Numbered from the stretch's first letter, positions 56,088-64,000 are shown. The stretch: 64,000 bases of DNA from Pseudoalteromonas sp. EB27 (GCF_001974875.1 NZ_MTQD01000010.1:146575-210574); one strand, 5' to 3'. Notes: a model not told the origin generated them from the sequence alone. Numbers and translations are program-made.

Positions 56088-56164
56088 GGGTGCATAGCTC
56101 AGCTGGATAGAGTACTCGGCTACGAACCGAGCGGTCGGAGGTTCGAATCCTCCTGCGCCCACCA
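56088..56164 (+). tRNA. argQ: tRNA-Arg (anticodon ACG), copy 1
   Basis: This 77-base tRNA has acceptor GGGTGCA paired to TGCGCCC, anticodon loop CTACGAA (ACG, read as ICG after deamination), T-loop TTCGAATC and an encoded CCA. Confidence 0.96.
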
Positions 56165-56238
56165 TACTTTAATAACTCTGCTTAGAGTCTAAATAAGCCA
56201 AAACTCTACTTAGAGTTTAAATAAGTAAACTATAAAGT

Positions 56239-56315
56239 GGGTGCATAGCTCAGCTGGATAGAGTACTCGGCTACGAACCGAGCGGTCGGAGGTTCGAATC
56301 CTCCTGCGCCCACCA
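56239..56315 (+). tRNA. argQ: tRNA-Arg (anticodon ACG), copy 2
   Basis: The sequence is identical to copy 1 over all 77 bases. The spacer contains the repeated string CTTAGAGTTTAAATAAG. Confidence 0.96.
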
Positions 56316-56366
56316 CTTTATAAACTCTCACTTAGAGTAAAAACAAGTAATAGTAAAAATGAAAGT

Positions 56367-56443
56367 GGGTGCATAGCTCAGCTGGATAGAGTACTCGGCT
56401 ACGAACCGAGCGGTCGGAGGTTCGAATCCTCCTGCGCCCACCA
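56367..56443 (+). tRNA. argQ: tRNA-Arg (anticodon ACG), copy 3
   Basis: This 77-base copy is identical to copy 1. A terminator-like hairpin follows 39 bases later, before copy 4. Confidence 0.96.
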
Positions 56444-56481
56444 CTTTCATATTTTCATACACTTTTAAGTGTAAGGAAAAT

Positions 56482-56507
56482 AAACCGATGGAAATCGGTT
56501 TTTTTAT
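56482..56507 (+). terminator. Terminator-like hairpin between tRNA-Arg copies 3 and 4
   Basis: An AAACCGAT/ATCGGTTT stem with a GGAA loop is followed by T residues. It would separate copy 4 from the cluster promoter. Confidence 0.75.
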
Positions 56508-56558
56508 GTCTGAATTTATACGCTCTGCTTAGAGTTTAAATAAGCAATCTATGAAAGT

Positions 56559-56635
56559 GGGTGCATAGCTCAGCTGGATAGAGTACTCGGCTACGAACCG
56601 AGCGGTCGGAGGTTCGAATCCTCCTGCGCCCACCA
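56559..56635 (+). tRNA. argQ: tRNA-Arg (anticodon ACG), copy 4
   Basis: This 77-base copy is identical to copy 1 and lies behind a terminator-like hairpin. I see no clear promoter directly upstream. Confidence 0.95.
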
Positions 56636-56646
56636 CTTTCATAAAT

Positions 56647-56671
56647 AAGCCGACATTAAGTCGGTTTTTTG
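56647..56671 (+). terminator. Terminator after tRNA-Arg copy 4
   Basis: A CCGAC/GTCGG stem with an ATTAA loop is followed by six T. The same hairpin recurs at about 56776 and 56912 within decayed tandem units. Confidence 0.8.
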
Positions 56672-56689
56672 TGCCCGAAATAAAGTGAA

Positions 56690-56761
56690 ATGTAGGTTTA
56701 GGCGAATTGAGAACCAAGCAGTCGGAGGTTCACTCTTACAAGATACGTCCTGCGCCCACCA
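56690..56761 (+). pseudogene. Decayed tRNA-Arg remnant, unit 1
   Basis: It retains GTCGGAGGTTC of the variable/T arm and TCCTGCGCCCACCA of the acceptor 3' end. The T-loop is interrupted by about 16 bases (ACTCTTACAAGATACG) and the 5' half is scrambled (GAGAACCAAGCA in place of the anticodon arm). It cannot fold as a tRNA. Confidence 0.8.
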
Positions 56762-56825
56762 CTTTCATAAACAAACCGACATTAAGTCGGTTTTTTTGTG
56801 CCCGAAATAAAGTGAAATAAAGTGA

Positions 56826-56898
56826 AGTGTAGGTTTAGCCGAATTGAGAACCAAGCAATCGGAGGTTCACTCTTACAAGATACGTCCTGCGCCCACCA
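56826..56898 (+). pseudogene. Decayed tRNA-Arg remnant, unit 2
   Basis: This is a near-copy of unit 1 about 137 bases downstream, with the same insertion in the T-loop and a point change (AATCGGAGG). The following hairpin is GCCGACATTAAGTCGGC without a T run. Tandem duplication after the first decay event is the simplest explanation. Confidence 0.8.
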
Positions 56899-56970
56899 CT
56901 TTCATAAACAAGCCGACATTAAGTCGGCTTGTTTGTGCCCGAAATAAAGTGAAGTGTAGATTACTACTCC

Positions 56971-57162
56971 TGTAGACGCTGAGCTTGCTCGCGTGAGAAG
57001 CGGTAGCTTCTAATTTAATAAACTCAGAGCAAAACATTTACGAGCGCTGCTCGTCGCGTCAGCAAGCTGTACGCCTACAAGTAAAAACAGCTCTAATCTT
57101 TAAATCCAAACTCCGAGTTTATTCATTTGTTGTAGACGCTGAGCTTGCTCGCGTGAGAAGCG
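56971..57162. repeat. REP-like repeats around TGTAGACGCTGAGCTTGC
   Basis: An exact 32-base direct repeat occurs at 56971-57002 and 57131-57162. A diverged inverted copy (TGTAGGCGTACAGCTTGC when reversed) lies between them at 57056-57079. No gene is present in the 373 bp from the last tRNA remnant to the namZ-like gene. The inverted arrangement resembles BIME-type intergenic repeats. Confidence 0.75.
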
Positions 57163-57271
57163 CCTGCTTCTAATTACTGTATCTACTCAAGCCCACTTAA
57201 CCCTTTTCTAAAGCTGCTCTTTAATATTACCTATGTTATTTTAAACGCCTTGTTTAAAAGGATATTGCAGT

Positions 57272-58447
57272 ATGTTTAAAACCCTATTTATTACGTTATT
57301 TTTTATTTTTAGCGCCATTTTTATTCCAAGCGTGCAAACCAACGAAGCTAACAACTCACTTGTAGTAGGTGCGCAGCAATATGCTAAATATTTACCGCAG
57401 TTAAAAAATAAACGTGTAGGGCTAGTAGTCAATCAAACATCAATTATAGGGCAAACTCACTTAGTAGATGCTCTGCTGGCTAAAAGCATAAACATAACTA
57501 AAATTTTTGCACCAGAGCATGGCTTTAGGGGCGATCACGATGCAGGCGCACATGTAAAAAATGCCGTTGATAGCAAAACCGGTATTCCGCTTATTTCTAT
57601 TTACGGTAAAAATAAAAAACCAAGCCGAGCTGCTTTAGATGATGTTGATGTGATTATTTTTGACATTCAAGATGTAGGCGTGCGTTTTTATACCTACATA
57701 AGCTCTATGCATTACATGATGGAAGCCGCTGCAGAGCAAGGGATAGAGTTTTTAGTACTCGACAGACCCAATCCAAATATTGCCTACGTTGATGGGCCAA
57801 TATTAGAGCCAGAATTTAAATCGTTTGTAGGCATGCACCCAATACCTGTTTTACATGGTATGACCGTTGGCGAACTTGCCAAAATGTTCAAGGGCGAGGG
57901 CTGGATCAATAAAGCGCCCGATTTAAAATTAATTGTGATCCCTGTTGAGCATTACACTCGCAAGAGTACTTACAGCTTGCCTGTAAAACCCAGCCCTAAT
58001 TTACCTAACGATCAAGCCATTGCACTTTATCCGTCGCTTTGTTTTTTTGAAGCAACGCCTGTCAGTATTGGTAGAGGCACCGACTTTGCGTTTCAGGTAA
58101 TTGGTTACTCGCCAATTACATTGGGCGATTTTAGTTTTACACCGCGCGCAATTAAAGGCGCTGCTTTAAACCCTAAATTTAAAAACCAAACCGTGCAAGG
58201 GCTCGATTTAAGACAAGCAAATATTACAGGTTTAAATTTAACTTACTTAATAAATGCGTACACGGAGCTTAGTAAAAACAACATCTCGTTTTTTGAGCGC
58301 GCTGACTTTATGGATAAACTAGCGGGTACTAATAAATTGCGCTTAGCTATTGAAGCAGGGCAATCAGAAGCGCAAATAAAACAAAGTTGGCAGGCGGGGC
58401 TTGCGAAATTTAAAGCGCAAAGAGCGCCTTACTTGTTATATAAATAA
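57272..58447 (+). CDS. namZ: Exo-beta-N-acetylmuramidase NamZ-like (DUF1343, GH171)
   Basis: The 391-residue secreted protein has a signal peptide (about 1-23). The DUF1343 fold is marked by KRVGLVVNQTSI, FAPEHGFRGDHDAG (Glu82), SIYGKNKKPSRAAL, DIQDVGVRFYTYISSMHYMMEAA and VLDRPNPN. The Bacillus subtilis member NamZ releases MurNAc from the non-reducing ends of peptidoglycan fragments. It lies 9 bp upstream of a serine hydrolase lipoprotein gene, echoing the B. subtilis namZ-amiE pair. The activity here is inferred from the family. Confidence 0.85.
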   Translation: MFKTLFITLFFIFSAIFIPSVQTNEANNSLVVGAQQYAKYLPQLKNKRVGLVVNQTSIIGQTHLVDALLAKSINITKIFAPEHGFRGDHDAGAHVKNAVDSKTGIPLISIYGKNKKPSRAALDDVDVIIFDIQDVGVRFYTYISSMHYMMEAAAEQGIEFLVLDRPNPNIAYVDGPILEPEFKSFVGMHPIPVLHGMTVGELAKMFKGEGWINKAPDLKLIVIPVEHYTRKSTYSLPVKPSPNLPNDQAIALYPSLCFFEATPVSIGRGTDFAFQVIGYSPITLGDFSFTPRAIKGAALNPKFKNQTVQGLDLRQANITGLNLTYLINAYTELSKNNISFFERADFMDKLAGTNKLRLAIEAGQSEAQIKQSWQAGLAKFKAQRAPYLLYK

Positions 58448-58456
58448 GGGCTAAGC

Positions 58457-60115
58457 ATGTTTATTGCTTTTAAAAATCAAAGGTGTAGTTATATAAAAAA
58501 TGCATTTATAGCGGCGTTAAGCTTTATTATTGTGGGTTGTAGTACACCACCTGTGCCTATTAGCTCGGTGCTACCACTTACAAAGAGCCAACTTGTAGAG
58601 CTGCCTAATGCACAAGTGGTTGTAACGTTTCCTGAGGTAAATCCAAGTAGCCGGTTTTATGTAAATAACCGAGGAACGTTTAAAGCTTACAAAGGGCGCG
58701 GGCAATTATTAATACAAAACCATAACGCACAAAGCGCCGATATTTACATTAATAATCAAAAGCTCGACGTTAACCAACTAAGCGCCAACACCTTATACAA
58801 TTACAGTTTGGCAAAAAATACTCACAACGGTGTTAATACCTTTAAAGTTGAAAATATTCTCCCTGCTGGCGCAAGCTTAACACTGCGTTTTGCATTTCCT
58901 ACTTTAAGTGATGAACCAAAAAAGCATATAGATTTTACTGAAGTAGACACATTAATTGAACGCGATGTAAAAGCAGGTTTTCCTGGGGCTGTATTGGCTG
59001 TTGTTAAAAATGGAGAGCTAATAAAGTTAACCGCCTATGGCGATGCAAAACAATATCAGCAAAGTGACTTAATGCTACTTCGTCCAGAGCCAATGCAAAC
59101 TAATATCTTGTTTGATTTGGCCTCAAACACCAAAATATTTGCCACCAACTTTGCACTTATGAAATTAGTAAGCGAAGGGCTATTAAATATTAATAAACCC
59201 GTGCAAAGCTACCTAAGCGAGTATAAAGGCGAAGGGCGAGTACAACGTACAGTAAAAGAGTTACTCACTCACAGCGCCGGATACCCGCCAGTATTTGACT
59301 TCCATCGCAAAGATGGCAGCTATGGCGACGCGTTTTATTCGCAAAACAGTAAAACCACTAAGCAGCTATTACTTACCAGCGTGCCTTTTAGCAGTAAATC
59401 ATCTGGGCAGCATGTTTACTCAGATATTGATTACATGATTTTAGGCGTACTAATTGAGCGCATTACAGGGCAGCCTCTTGACGAATACCTAGAGCAGCAA
59501 GTGTATGCGCCACTAAAATTAACTAACACGTTATTTAATCCACTTAAAAAAGGCTTTAAGCCGCAGCAATTTGCAGCCACTGAGCTTAGCGGCAACACAC
59601 GAGACGGGCGTATTAAGTTTGATAATGTTCGCACCAATGTTTTACAAGGCCAAGTGCATGACGAGCGCGCTTATTACTCACTTGATGGCGTAGCAGGGCA
59701 TGCGGGGCTATTTAGTAACGCCCACGACTTAGCTGTGCTTTGCCAGCTATTATTAAATAATGGTGGCTACGGCGATCAACAATTATTTAGTGCAAGCGCT
59801 TTAGCGCAATTTTTAACGCCGCAATCAAGTGATGAAACCTACGGGCTTGGCTTTAGGCTTGCCGGTAATAACCAAGCAAGGCGTTGGCACTTTGGTCCTT
59901 ATGCAAGCGCGCAGGCTTATGGCCACACCGGTTGGACAGGCACAGTAACCGTAATAGACCCCGCTTACGACTTGGCTATTGTTTTACTTACTAATGCTCG
60001 CCATAGTGCAATTAAAGGCTCGCAAAAACGTTACGAATTTACAGGCAAACAATTTGAAACCGCGCAGTACGGATCGGTTGTCTCGCTTATTTACGAAGCG
60101 TTACTAAATCAATAA
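58457..60115 (+). CDS. Beta-lactamase-family serine hydrolase lipoprotein (AmiE/PBP4*-like)
   Basis: This 552-residue precursor has a lipobox IVGC at Cys28. A region of about 130 residues (30-160) looks all-beta. The class C beta-lactamase/DD-peptidase domain (165-548) has S223-N-T-K226, Y321-S-D and the C-terminal GHTGWTG. In B. subtilis a related enzyme encoded beside namZ cleaves the MurNAc-L-Ala bond, so amidase or peptidase action on muropeptides is likely here. A DD-carboxypeptidase or esterase is the alternative. Probably in one operon with the DUF1343 gene. Confidence 0.82.
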   Translation: MFIAFKNQRCSYIKNAFIAALSFIIVGCSTPPVPISSVLPLTKSQLVELPNAQVVVTFPEVNPSSRFYVNNRGTFKAYKGRGQLLIQNHNAQSADIYINNQKLDVNQLSANTLYNYSLAKNTHNGVNTFKVENILPAGASLTLRFAFPTLSDEPKKHIDFTEVDTLIERDVKAGFPGAVLAVVKNGELIKLTAYGDAKQYQQSDLMLLRPEPMQTNILFDLASNTKIFATNFALMKLVSEGLLNINKPVQSYLSEYKGEGRVQRTVKELLTHSAGYPPVFDFHRKDGSYGDAFYSQNSKTTKQLLLTSVPFSSKSSGQHVYSDIDYMILGVLIERITGQPLDEYLEQQVYAPLKLTNTLFNPLKKGFKPQQFAATELSGNTRDGRIKFDNVRTNVLQGQVHDERAYYSLDGVAGHAGLFSNAHDLAVLCQLLLNNGGYGDQQLFSASALAQFLTPQSSDETYGLGFRLAGNNQARRWHFGPYASAQAYGHTGWTGTVTVIDPAYDLAIVLLTNARHSAIKGSQKRYEFTGKQFETAQYGSVVSLIYEALLNQ

Positions 60116-60306
60116 GCTATCGTATAGGTTAAAACGTACTAACTGTGCCACCTTAAGTGATTTATTTACAGGTGACTTGAGTAAGCCAATCCATTAAGCT
60201 AAGCGGTCTATAAAACTAAGCCGGTTTATGTTGTTAGGCTTAACAAATAAGCGTTAAAACGCGTACAAAGCGAGGTTTACTCGCTAATAATTAAGGTTAA
60301 CTTTTT

Positions 60307-61683
60307 ATGCATTGGTATTCTATTTTACCGCCGCTAATTGCGATTGCTATCGTGTTTTGGCGAAAAGAAGTGATTATGGCACTACTTGTTGCCGTTGCTT
60401 CTTCTGAGTTTTTACTCGCCTTTCAGGGCGAAGGTAATAGCGTGTTTGATACTTTTTTAAATACCATTGAACGTATTATTTCGGTAGCTAGTTCGCCAGG
60501 TAATACACGCATACTAATATTTAGTATTTTAATTGGTGCATTACTTGCCTATATTCGCGAATCTGGCGGCGTTGCAGCAACTGTTAATATGCTAATGAAC
60601 AAAGGCATTGCAAAAAGTAAGCGCCAAGTGGGCTTTTTAACCATGTTTACCGGTATTGCGGTGTTTATAGAATCTAACTTGAGCGTACTTACCTCAGGTA
60701 TTTTATCGCGTGGCTTGTTCGACAAATTTAAAATGAGCCGAGCGCGTTTAGCGTACATTATTGACAGCACCAGTGCGCCAGTGTGTATTTTAATACTACT
60801 TAACGGCTGGGGTGCATTTGTACTTGGTTTGTTAGGTAACTACGAGCTAGGTGAGTCGGCTGTATCGGTATTGTGGGGCAGCGTAGGGTATAACTTTTAC
60901 GCCATAATTACCCTTGCTATTGTTTTTTACACAATCGCGTTTGATAAAGTGCACGGCCCAATGAAAGAAGCCGAAGAAAAACTAGAGCTTCAAACAACCG
61001 ACGTAAAAGATGAAATAAAAGCCTCTAAAGCGCGTTACATGTTAATCCCGCTTATTACGCTTATTACCAGCATGGTTGGCTTTATGTATTACACCGGTAA
61101 TGGTGTACTAGCCGAGGGCAGTGGCTCTAAATCAGTATTATACGCAACAGTTTTAGCTATTGTTGTGGCTTACTTTTTAATGATTGGTTCGCGTAAATTT
61201 ACGCACCATCAATTAGTTGATACAGGCTTTAAAGGCATGGGCGAATTAATGCCATTGGTCGCCATTGTGCTGCTTTCGCTTACACTTGGCGCAAGCCTAA
61301 AAGAGCTTGGCACTGGGGTATTTGTAGCGTCACTTGTCGGCGACTACTTACCTATTTACTTAATAGTACCGGTGCTGTTTTTAACTGGCGCAGTAATGTC
61401 GTTTACTACGGGTACATCGTGGGGTACGTTTGCTATATTAATCCCAATTGGTGTGCCACTTATTCAAGCGCTAGGTTTACCGCCATCGCTTGTTGTTGGT
61501 GCTATTTTGGGTGGTGGTATATTTGGCGATCATTGCTCGCCTATATCCGACACCAGCGCTGTATCGGCTATTGCATCGGGATGTGACTTACTCACCCACG
61601 TTAAAACGCAGCTACCGTACGCCTTATTTGGTGGTGGCCTTACGTTTTTAGCGTACTTAGTAACAAGCATTATTGTTTTGTAA
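60307..61683 (+). CDS. NhaC-family Na+/H+ antiporter-like transporter
   Basis: This 458-residue protein has about eleven to twelve membrane segments. The NhaC-family signature GGGIFGDHCSPISDTSAVSA is clear near residue 400, and the first half has VFIESNLSVLTSG. Members exchange Na+ for H+ or for small organic ions. It lies 191 bp after the serine hydrolase gene in the same direction, so it may belong to the same functional cluster. Transport of a muropeptide product is speculation. A terminator follows. Confidence 0.85.
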   Translation: MHWYSILPPLIAIAIVFWRKEVIMALLVAVASSEFLLAFQGEGNSVFDTFLNTIERIISVASSPGNTRILIFSILIGALLAYIRESGGVAATVNMLMNKGIAKSKRQVGFLTMFTGIAVFIESNLSVLTSGILSRGLFDKFKMSRARLAYIIDSTSAPVCILILLNGWGAFVLGLLGNYELGESAVSVLWGSVGYNFYAIITLAIVFYTIAFDKVHGPMKEAEEKLELQTTDVKDEIKASKARYMLIPLITLITSMVGFMYYTGNGVLAEGSGSKSVLYATVLAIVVAYFLMIGSRKFTHHQLVDTGFKGMGELMPLVAIVLLSLTLGASLKELGTGVFVASLVGDYLPIYLIVPVLFLTGAVMSFTTGTSWGTFAILIPIGVPLIQALGLPPSLVVGAILGGGIFGDHCSPISDTSAVSAIASGCDLLTHVKTQLPYALFGGGLTFLAYLVTSIIVL

Positions 61684-61704
61684 AATTTGATTATTTAAAT
61701 ACTC

Positions 61705-61732
61705 AAAAGCCTGCTTATTGCAGGCTTTTTTG
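61705..61732 (+). terminator. Rho-independent terminator of the NhaC-family gene
   Basis: An AAAGCCTGC/GCAGGCTTT stem with a TTATT-type loop is followed by six T. Confidence 0.88.
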
Positions 61733-61893
61733 TTTTTAAATTAAGACCGAGCCGAGTAATACCAAGCTTAACGACGCTCTAGATATTAAATAAACTATTT
61801 AAATATAGACTTAAGTACCCGTATTTATATTTTTTAGGTTATTGTATAGCATGAGCTTTAAGCTTTTTAATAGCTATAAATTCTTACTTTTTA

Positions 61894-62055
61894 ATACCAA
61901 TTCGCTTAATTAAGTGATCTATTTTGAGGCTGGAAAAACGTGTTGATAGCTAGGCAAAAAATTTGCTATTTAGTTGTTCTAAATGAGAATTTTTTAACGC
62001 CGGTAGCGACACGTTTAGCCCCGTAAAATGATTAAGTATTATTGCGGATTGGTAT
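61894..62055 (+). repeat. 162 bp ATACCAAT-ended element
   Basis: The ends are ATACCAATTCGC and the inverse of ATACCAATCCGC. The core contains TATTTAGTTGTTCTAAATGA and ATTTTTTAACG, parallel to the element at 30966-31126. An outer stem ACGTGTTG/CGACACGT is also present. It is non-coding and lies directly upstream of the nhaP2-type gene, ending 28 bp before its ATG. Confidence 0.8.
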
Positions 62056-62083
62056 AACTCATATAAGGCTGTAAATCCACACT

Positions 62084-63820
62084 ATGTTTGCAATTGATAA
62101 TATCATTCTCGTTAGTGCCATATTAATTTTACTAGGAGTGATCTCGAGCAAGTTATCTGCACGCGTTGGCTTACCGGTGCTGGTGCTATTTTTACTTGTA
62201 GGTATGCTCGCAGGTGAAGACGGTATTGCAGGTATTTCATTCGACAACGCAGAGGCCGCACATGCTTTGGGTACTCTCGCGCTTGCCATTATTCTATTTG
62301 ATGGCGGCTTACAAACGCCTACCAGTTCAATTAAACAAGTGTGGAAACCCGCGTCTGCTTTAGCAACCGTTGGGGTGTTATTTACCGCTGTAATTACAGG
62401 CCTTGTGGCCACTTATATTTTAGACCTGCCCATATTACAAGGTGTATTACTGGGCGCTATTGTTGGCTCTACAGATGCCGCAGCAGTATTTGCGCTTTTA
62501 CGAAGTGCGGGCATTCACTTAAACAAAAAGCTTAAATCGACCCTTGAAATAGAAAGTGCCTCGAACGATCCAATGGCTATTTTTCTAACGGTTGGATTGC
62601 TCGAAATGCTCGTTAACGACATGCCAATAGGGCTGGATTTACTACAGTTATTTGCTCAACAAATGGGTGTTGGCGCTATTTGTGGTCTTTTAATTGGTAA
62701 GGTATCGGTTTGGTTTATTAATCGAATTAAACTAAATGCATCGGGTTTGTATTTAGTGATGGTAACCGCATTTGGACTGCTTTCTTTTGGCCTTTCAGCA
62801 ACGCTCGGCGGTAGTGGATTTTTAGCTGTATTTATAACGGGTGTTATTTTAGGTAACAGTAAATTTGTATATAAACGCGGTATTTTTCTGTTTCATGACG
62901 GCTTAGCATGGCTTGGGCAAATAACCATGTTTGTTGTATTAGGACTTCTTATTAATCCATCGTCGTTGGTTGATGTATGGTTAGAAGGATTACTTATTGC
63001 ATTGGCACTTATTTTTGTTGCTCGCCCGTTAGCTGTAGCGCCTATTTTAAAACTGTTTGGCTTTAATAATCGCGAAACCCTGTTTGTATCTTGGGTCGGG
63101 CTTAGAGGCTCAGTACCCATTATTTTAGCTATATTCCCATTACTATTTGGCCTCTCAGGGGCTGAACTTATTTTTAATGTTGTTTTTTTCGTAGTGTTAA
63201 TTTCAGCCACGTTACAGGGCTCAACAATGCCTTGGATGGCTAAAAAACTAAACTTAGTAGAGCCACCGCCCGACCTAGCCGCTGCAACACTCGAAATCAC
63301 AGCGCTAAACGATATTGATATAGAAATTGTAGAATACACCTTAAGTGACGTTTCTCGGGTTTCTGGGCGCAGTTTGTCACATGCGGCACTTCCTGAGAGT
63401 GTGGTTGTTGCTATGATCACACGGGGCCCGTCAATCATCCCGCCACGAGGCTCAACTAAGTTAAAAGCAAATGACCACTTATTTGTTGTTTTAAAACCAG
63501 ATAACAGACCTTTTGTTGATTTAGTTTTTACAGCAACCGATAAAACAAACCATCAAGATAGCCACTTAGCCCACAACGAACTTAAAGTGAAAGGGGTAAC
63601 GTTGGTAGGCGATATATTTTACTCTTATCACATGCACATAGACGCCCCAGAAGAGATAAGCTTGGAAGAAGTAATTAACCAAAAGCTTTCAGGAGAAGTC
63701 AGTAAAGGCGCTATTGTTGTTATTGGCAATGTGCAAATACGCGTTATAACAATGGTACATACACGCATAGTTACCATTGGCTTAAAGTATTTAAACAATC
63801 CAGAAAAACGGCTTTTATAG
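62084..63820 (+). CDS. nhaP2: K+(Na+)/H+ antiporter NhaP2/CvrA
   Basis: This CPA1-family antiporter of 578 residues has about twelve membrane segments up to residue 385. The family core ILFDGGLQTP, GAIVGSTDAAAVFALLR and ESASNDPMAIFL carries the ion-binding aspartates. The cytoplasmic C-terminus has a TrkA-C/RCK-type domain (about 405-485) and a CorC/HlyC-like end. This architecture and length match NhaP2/CvrA, which extrudes K+ in Vibrio. The promoter region is largely replaced by the 162 bp repeat. Confidence 0.92.
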   Translation: MFAIDNIILVSAILILLGVISSKLSARVGLPVLVLFLLVGMLAGEDGIAGISFDNAEAAHALGTLALAIILFDGGLQTPTSSIKQVWKPASALATVGVLFTAVITGLVATYILDLPILQGVLLGAIVGSTDAAAVFALLRSAGIHLNKKLKSTLEIESASNDPMAIFLTVGLLEMLVNDMPIGLDLLQLFAQQMGVGAICGLLIGKVSVWFINRIKLNASGLYLVMVTAFGLLSFGLSATLGGSGFLAVFITGVILGNSKFVYKRGIFLFHDGLAWLGQITMFVVLGLLINPSSLVDVWLEGLLIALALIFVARPLAVAPILKLFGFNNRETLFVSWVGLRGSVPIILAIFPLLFGLSGAELIFNVVFFVVLISATLQGSTMPWMAKKLNLVEPPPDLAAATLEITALNDIDIEIVEYTLSDVSRVSGRSLSHAALPESVVVAMITRGPSIIPPRGSTKLKANDHLFVVLKPDNRPFVDLVFTATDKTNHQDSHLAHNELKVKGVTLVGDIFYSYHMHIDAPEEISLEEVINQKLSGEVSKGAIVVIGNVQIRVITMVHTRIVTIGLKYLNNPEKRLL

Positions 63821-63910
63821 CCGTAATTATTTACAATAATTTATTTAGCGCTAGGCTCACGTTTATAGCGGACGTAGATACCATCTCTTCTAATCAGCCT
63901 CAAGCTTTCT

Positions 63911-64000
63911 TTAAATAGCTTGGGGCTGATATTCAGTTTGATTCTTCACAACACCAAAACAGATATGTGTCAGCTTTCTCATTGCAGCACCAATTGCCTG
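63911..64000 (-). mobile_element. IS110-family transposase, C-terminal end only
   Basis: The minus-strand frame enters from the window edge and ends at TAA (63911-63913). The visible 29 residues are AIGAAMRKLTHICFGVVKNQ plus a short tail, the typical C-terminus of IS110/IS1111 transposases. A 12 bp hairpin with one mismatch (CAGCCCCAAGCT/AGCTTGAGGCTG on the minus strand) straddles the stop codon. The element's outer end must lie between here and nhaP2. Confidence 0.8.

Noticed and set aside
55800..56192. 130-residue frame running through tRNA-Ser and tRNA-Arg
   Set aside because: It reads through two tRNA genes and a strong promoter, so it cannot be a normal protein gene.
56529..56717. 62-residue minus-strand frame over tRNA-Arg copy 4
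   Set aside because: It is antisense to an intact tRNA. The GGFEPPTARFVA-like product is a well-known artefact of tRNA shadows.
56088..56898. CRISPR-like spacing of identical repeats
   Set aside because: The repeats are tRNA genes and their remnants, the units are too long, and no cas genes are present.
62893..63438. 181-residue frame antisense to nhaP2
   Set aside because: It is rich in Ser, Thr and Asn as expected for a shadow frame, and the sense gene is a full-length antiporter.

Overview
The window reads as chromosomal DNA of a marine gammaproteobacterium, most likely Pseudoalteromonas or a close relative in the Alteromonadales. The reasons are low-GC coding sequence, an alginate lyase of the PL18 type known from Pseudoalteromonas, and long blocks of gene order shared with Escherichia coli: tolC<>nudF-yqiB-cpdA-yqiA-parE, fldB<>xerD-dsbC-recJ-prfB-lysS, srmB<>trmN6, maoP<>hdfR, and recQ near a yigI-like gene and rarD. 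Assignments rest on reading motifs and on remembered family features; no database search was run.

Layout. 1-14.4 kb: end of glnE, a TcpQ-like gene, lpxL, tolC, then the nudF-to-parE run, a lone secreted sorbosone-dehydrogenase-like gene between parE and parC, plsC and rraB. 14.4-16.4 kb: an AT-rich 0.8 kb control region with a cluster of TTGGTAAC-type sites in front of a secreted alginate lyase. 16.4-30.5 kb: zntB, a rimB-rimK-desuccinylase operon, an MscS-like protein, an outer-membrane barrel protein, recQ, a thioesterase, rarD, a REC-REC-GGDEF protein, maoP/hdfR and a porin. 30.5-36.7 kb: a compact cobalamin riboswitch and a B12 uptake/remodelling operon (ABC ATPase, permease, cobQ, cobO, btuF) with ung coupled to its end. 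36.7-48.3 kb: tal, yaaA, mscS, a chemoreceptor, srmB/trmN6 and small envelope proteins. 48.3-55.3 kb: fldB, xerD, dsbC, recJ, prfB (with the RF2 frameshift site) and lysS. 55.9-57.2 kb: tRNA-Ser, four tRNA-Arg(ACG) copies, two decayed tRNA-like units and REP-like repeats. 57.2-63.8 kb: a namZ-type muramidase, a serine-hydrolase lipoprotein, an NhaC-family antiporter and an NhaP2-type antiporter. The right edge holds the C-terminus of an IS110-family transposase.

The accessory signal is mostly in non-coding DNA. Two 270 bp elements lie in opposite orientation (24946-25215 and 30531-30800). Two diverged 161-162 bp elements have ATACCAAT ends (30966-31126 and 61894-62055). A 95 bp element has 10 bp inverted ends (17538-17632). 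One 270 bp copy separates the porin stop codon from its terminator. One 161 bp element lies between the B12 riboswitch aptamer and its operon. No CRISPR array, prophage or defence island is visible. The best leads for something undescribed are the operator array of the alginate lyase, the interrupted riboswitch, the secreted dehydrogenase between parE and parC, and the muropeptide-recovery gene cluster.
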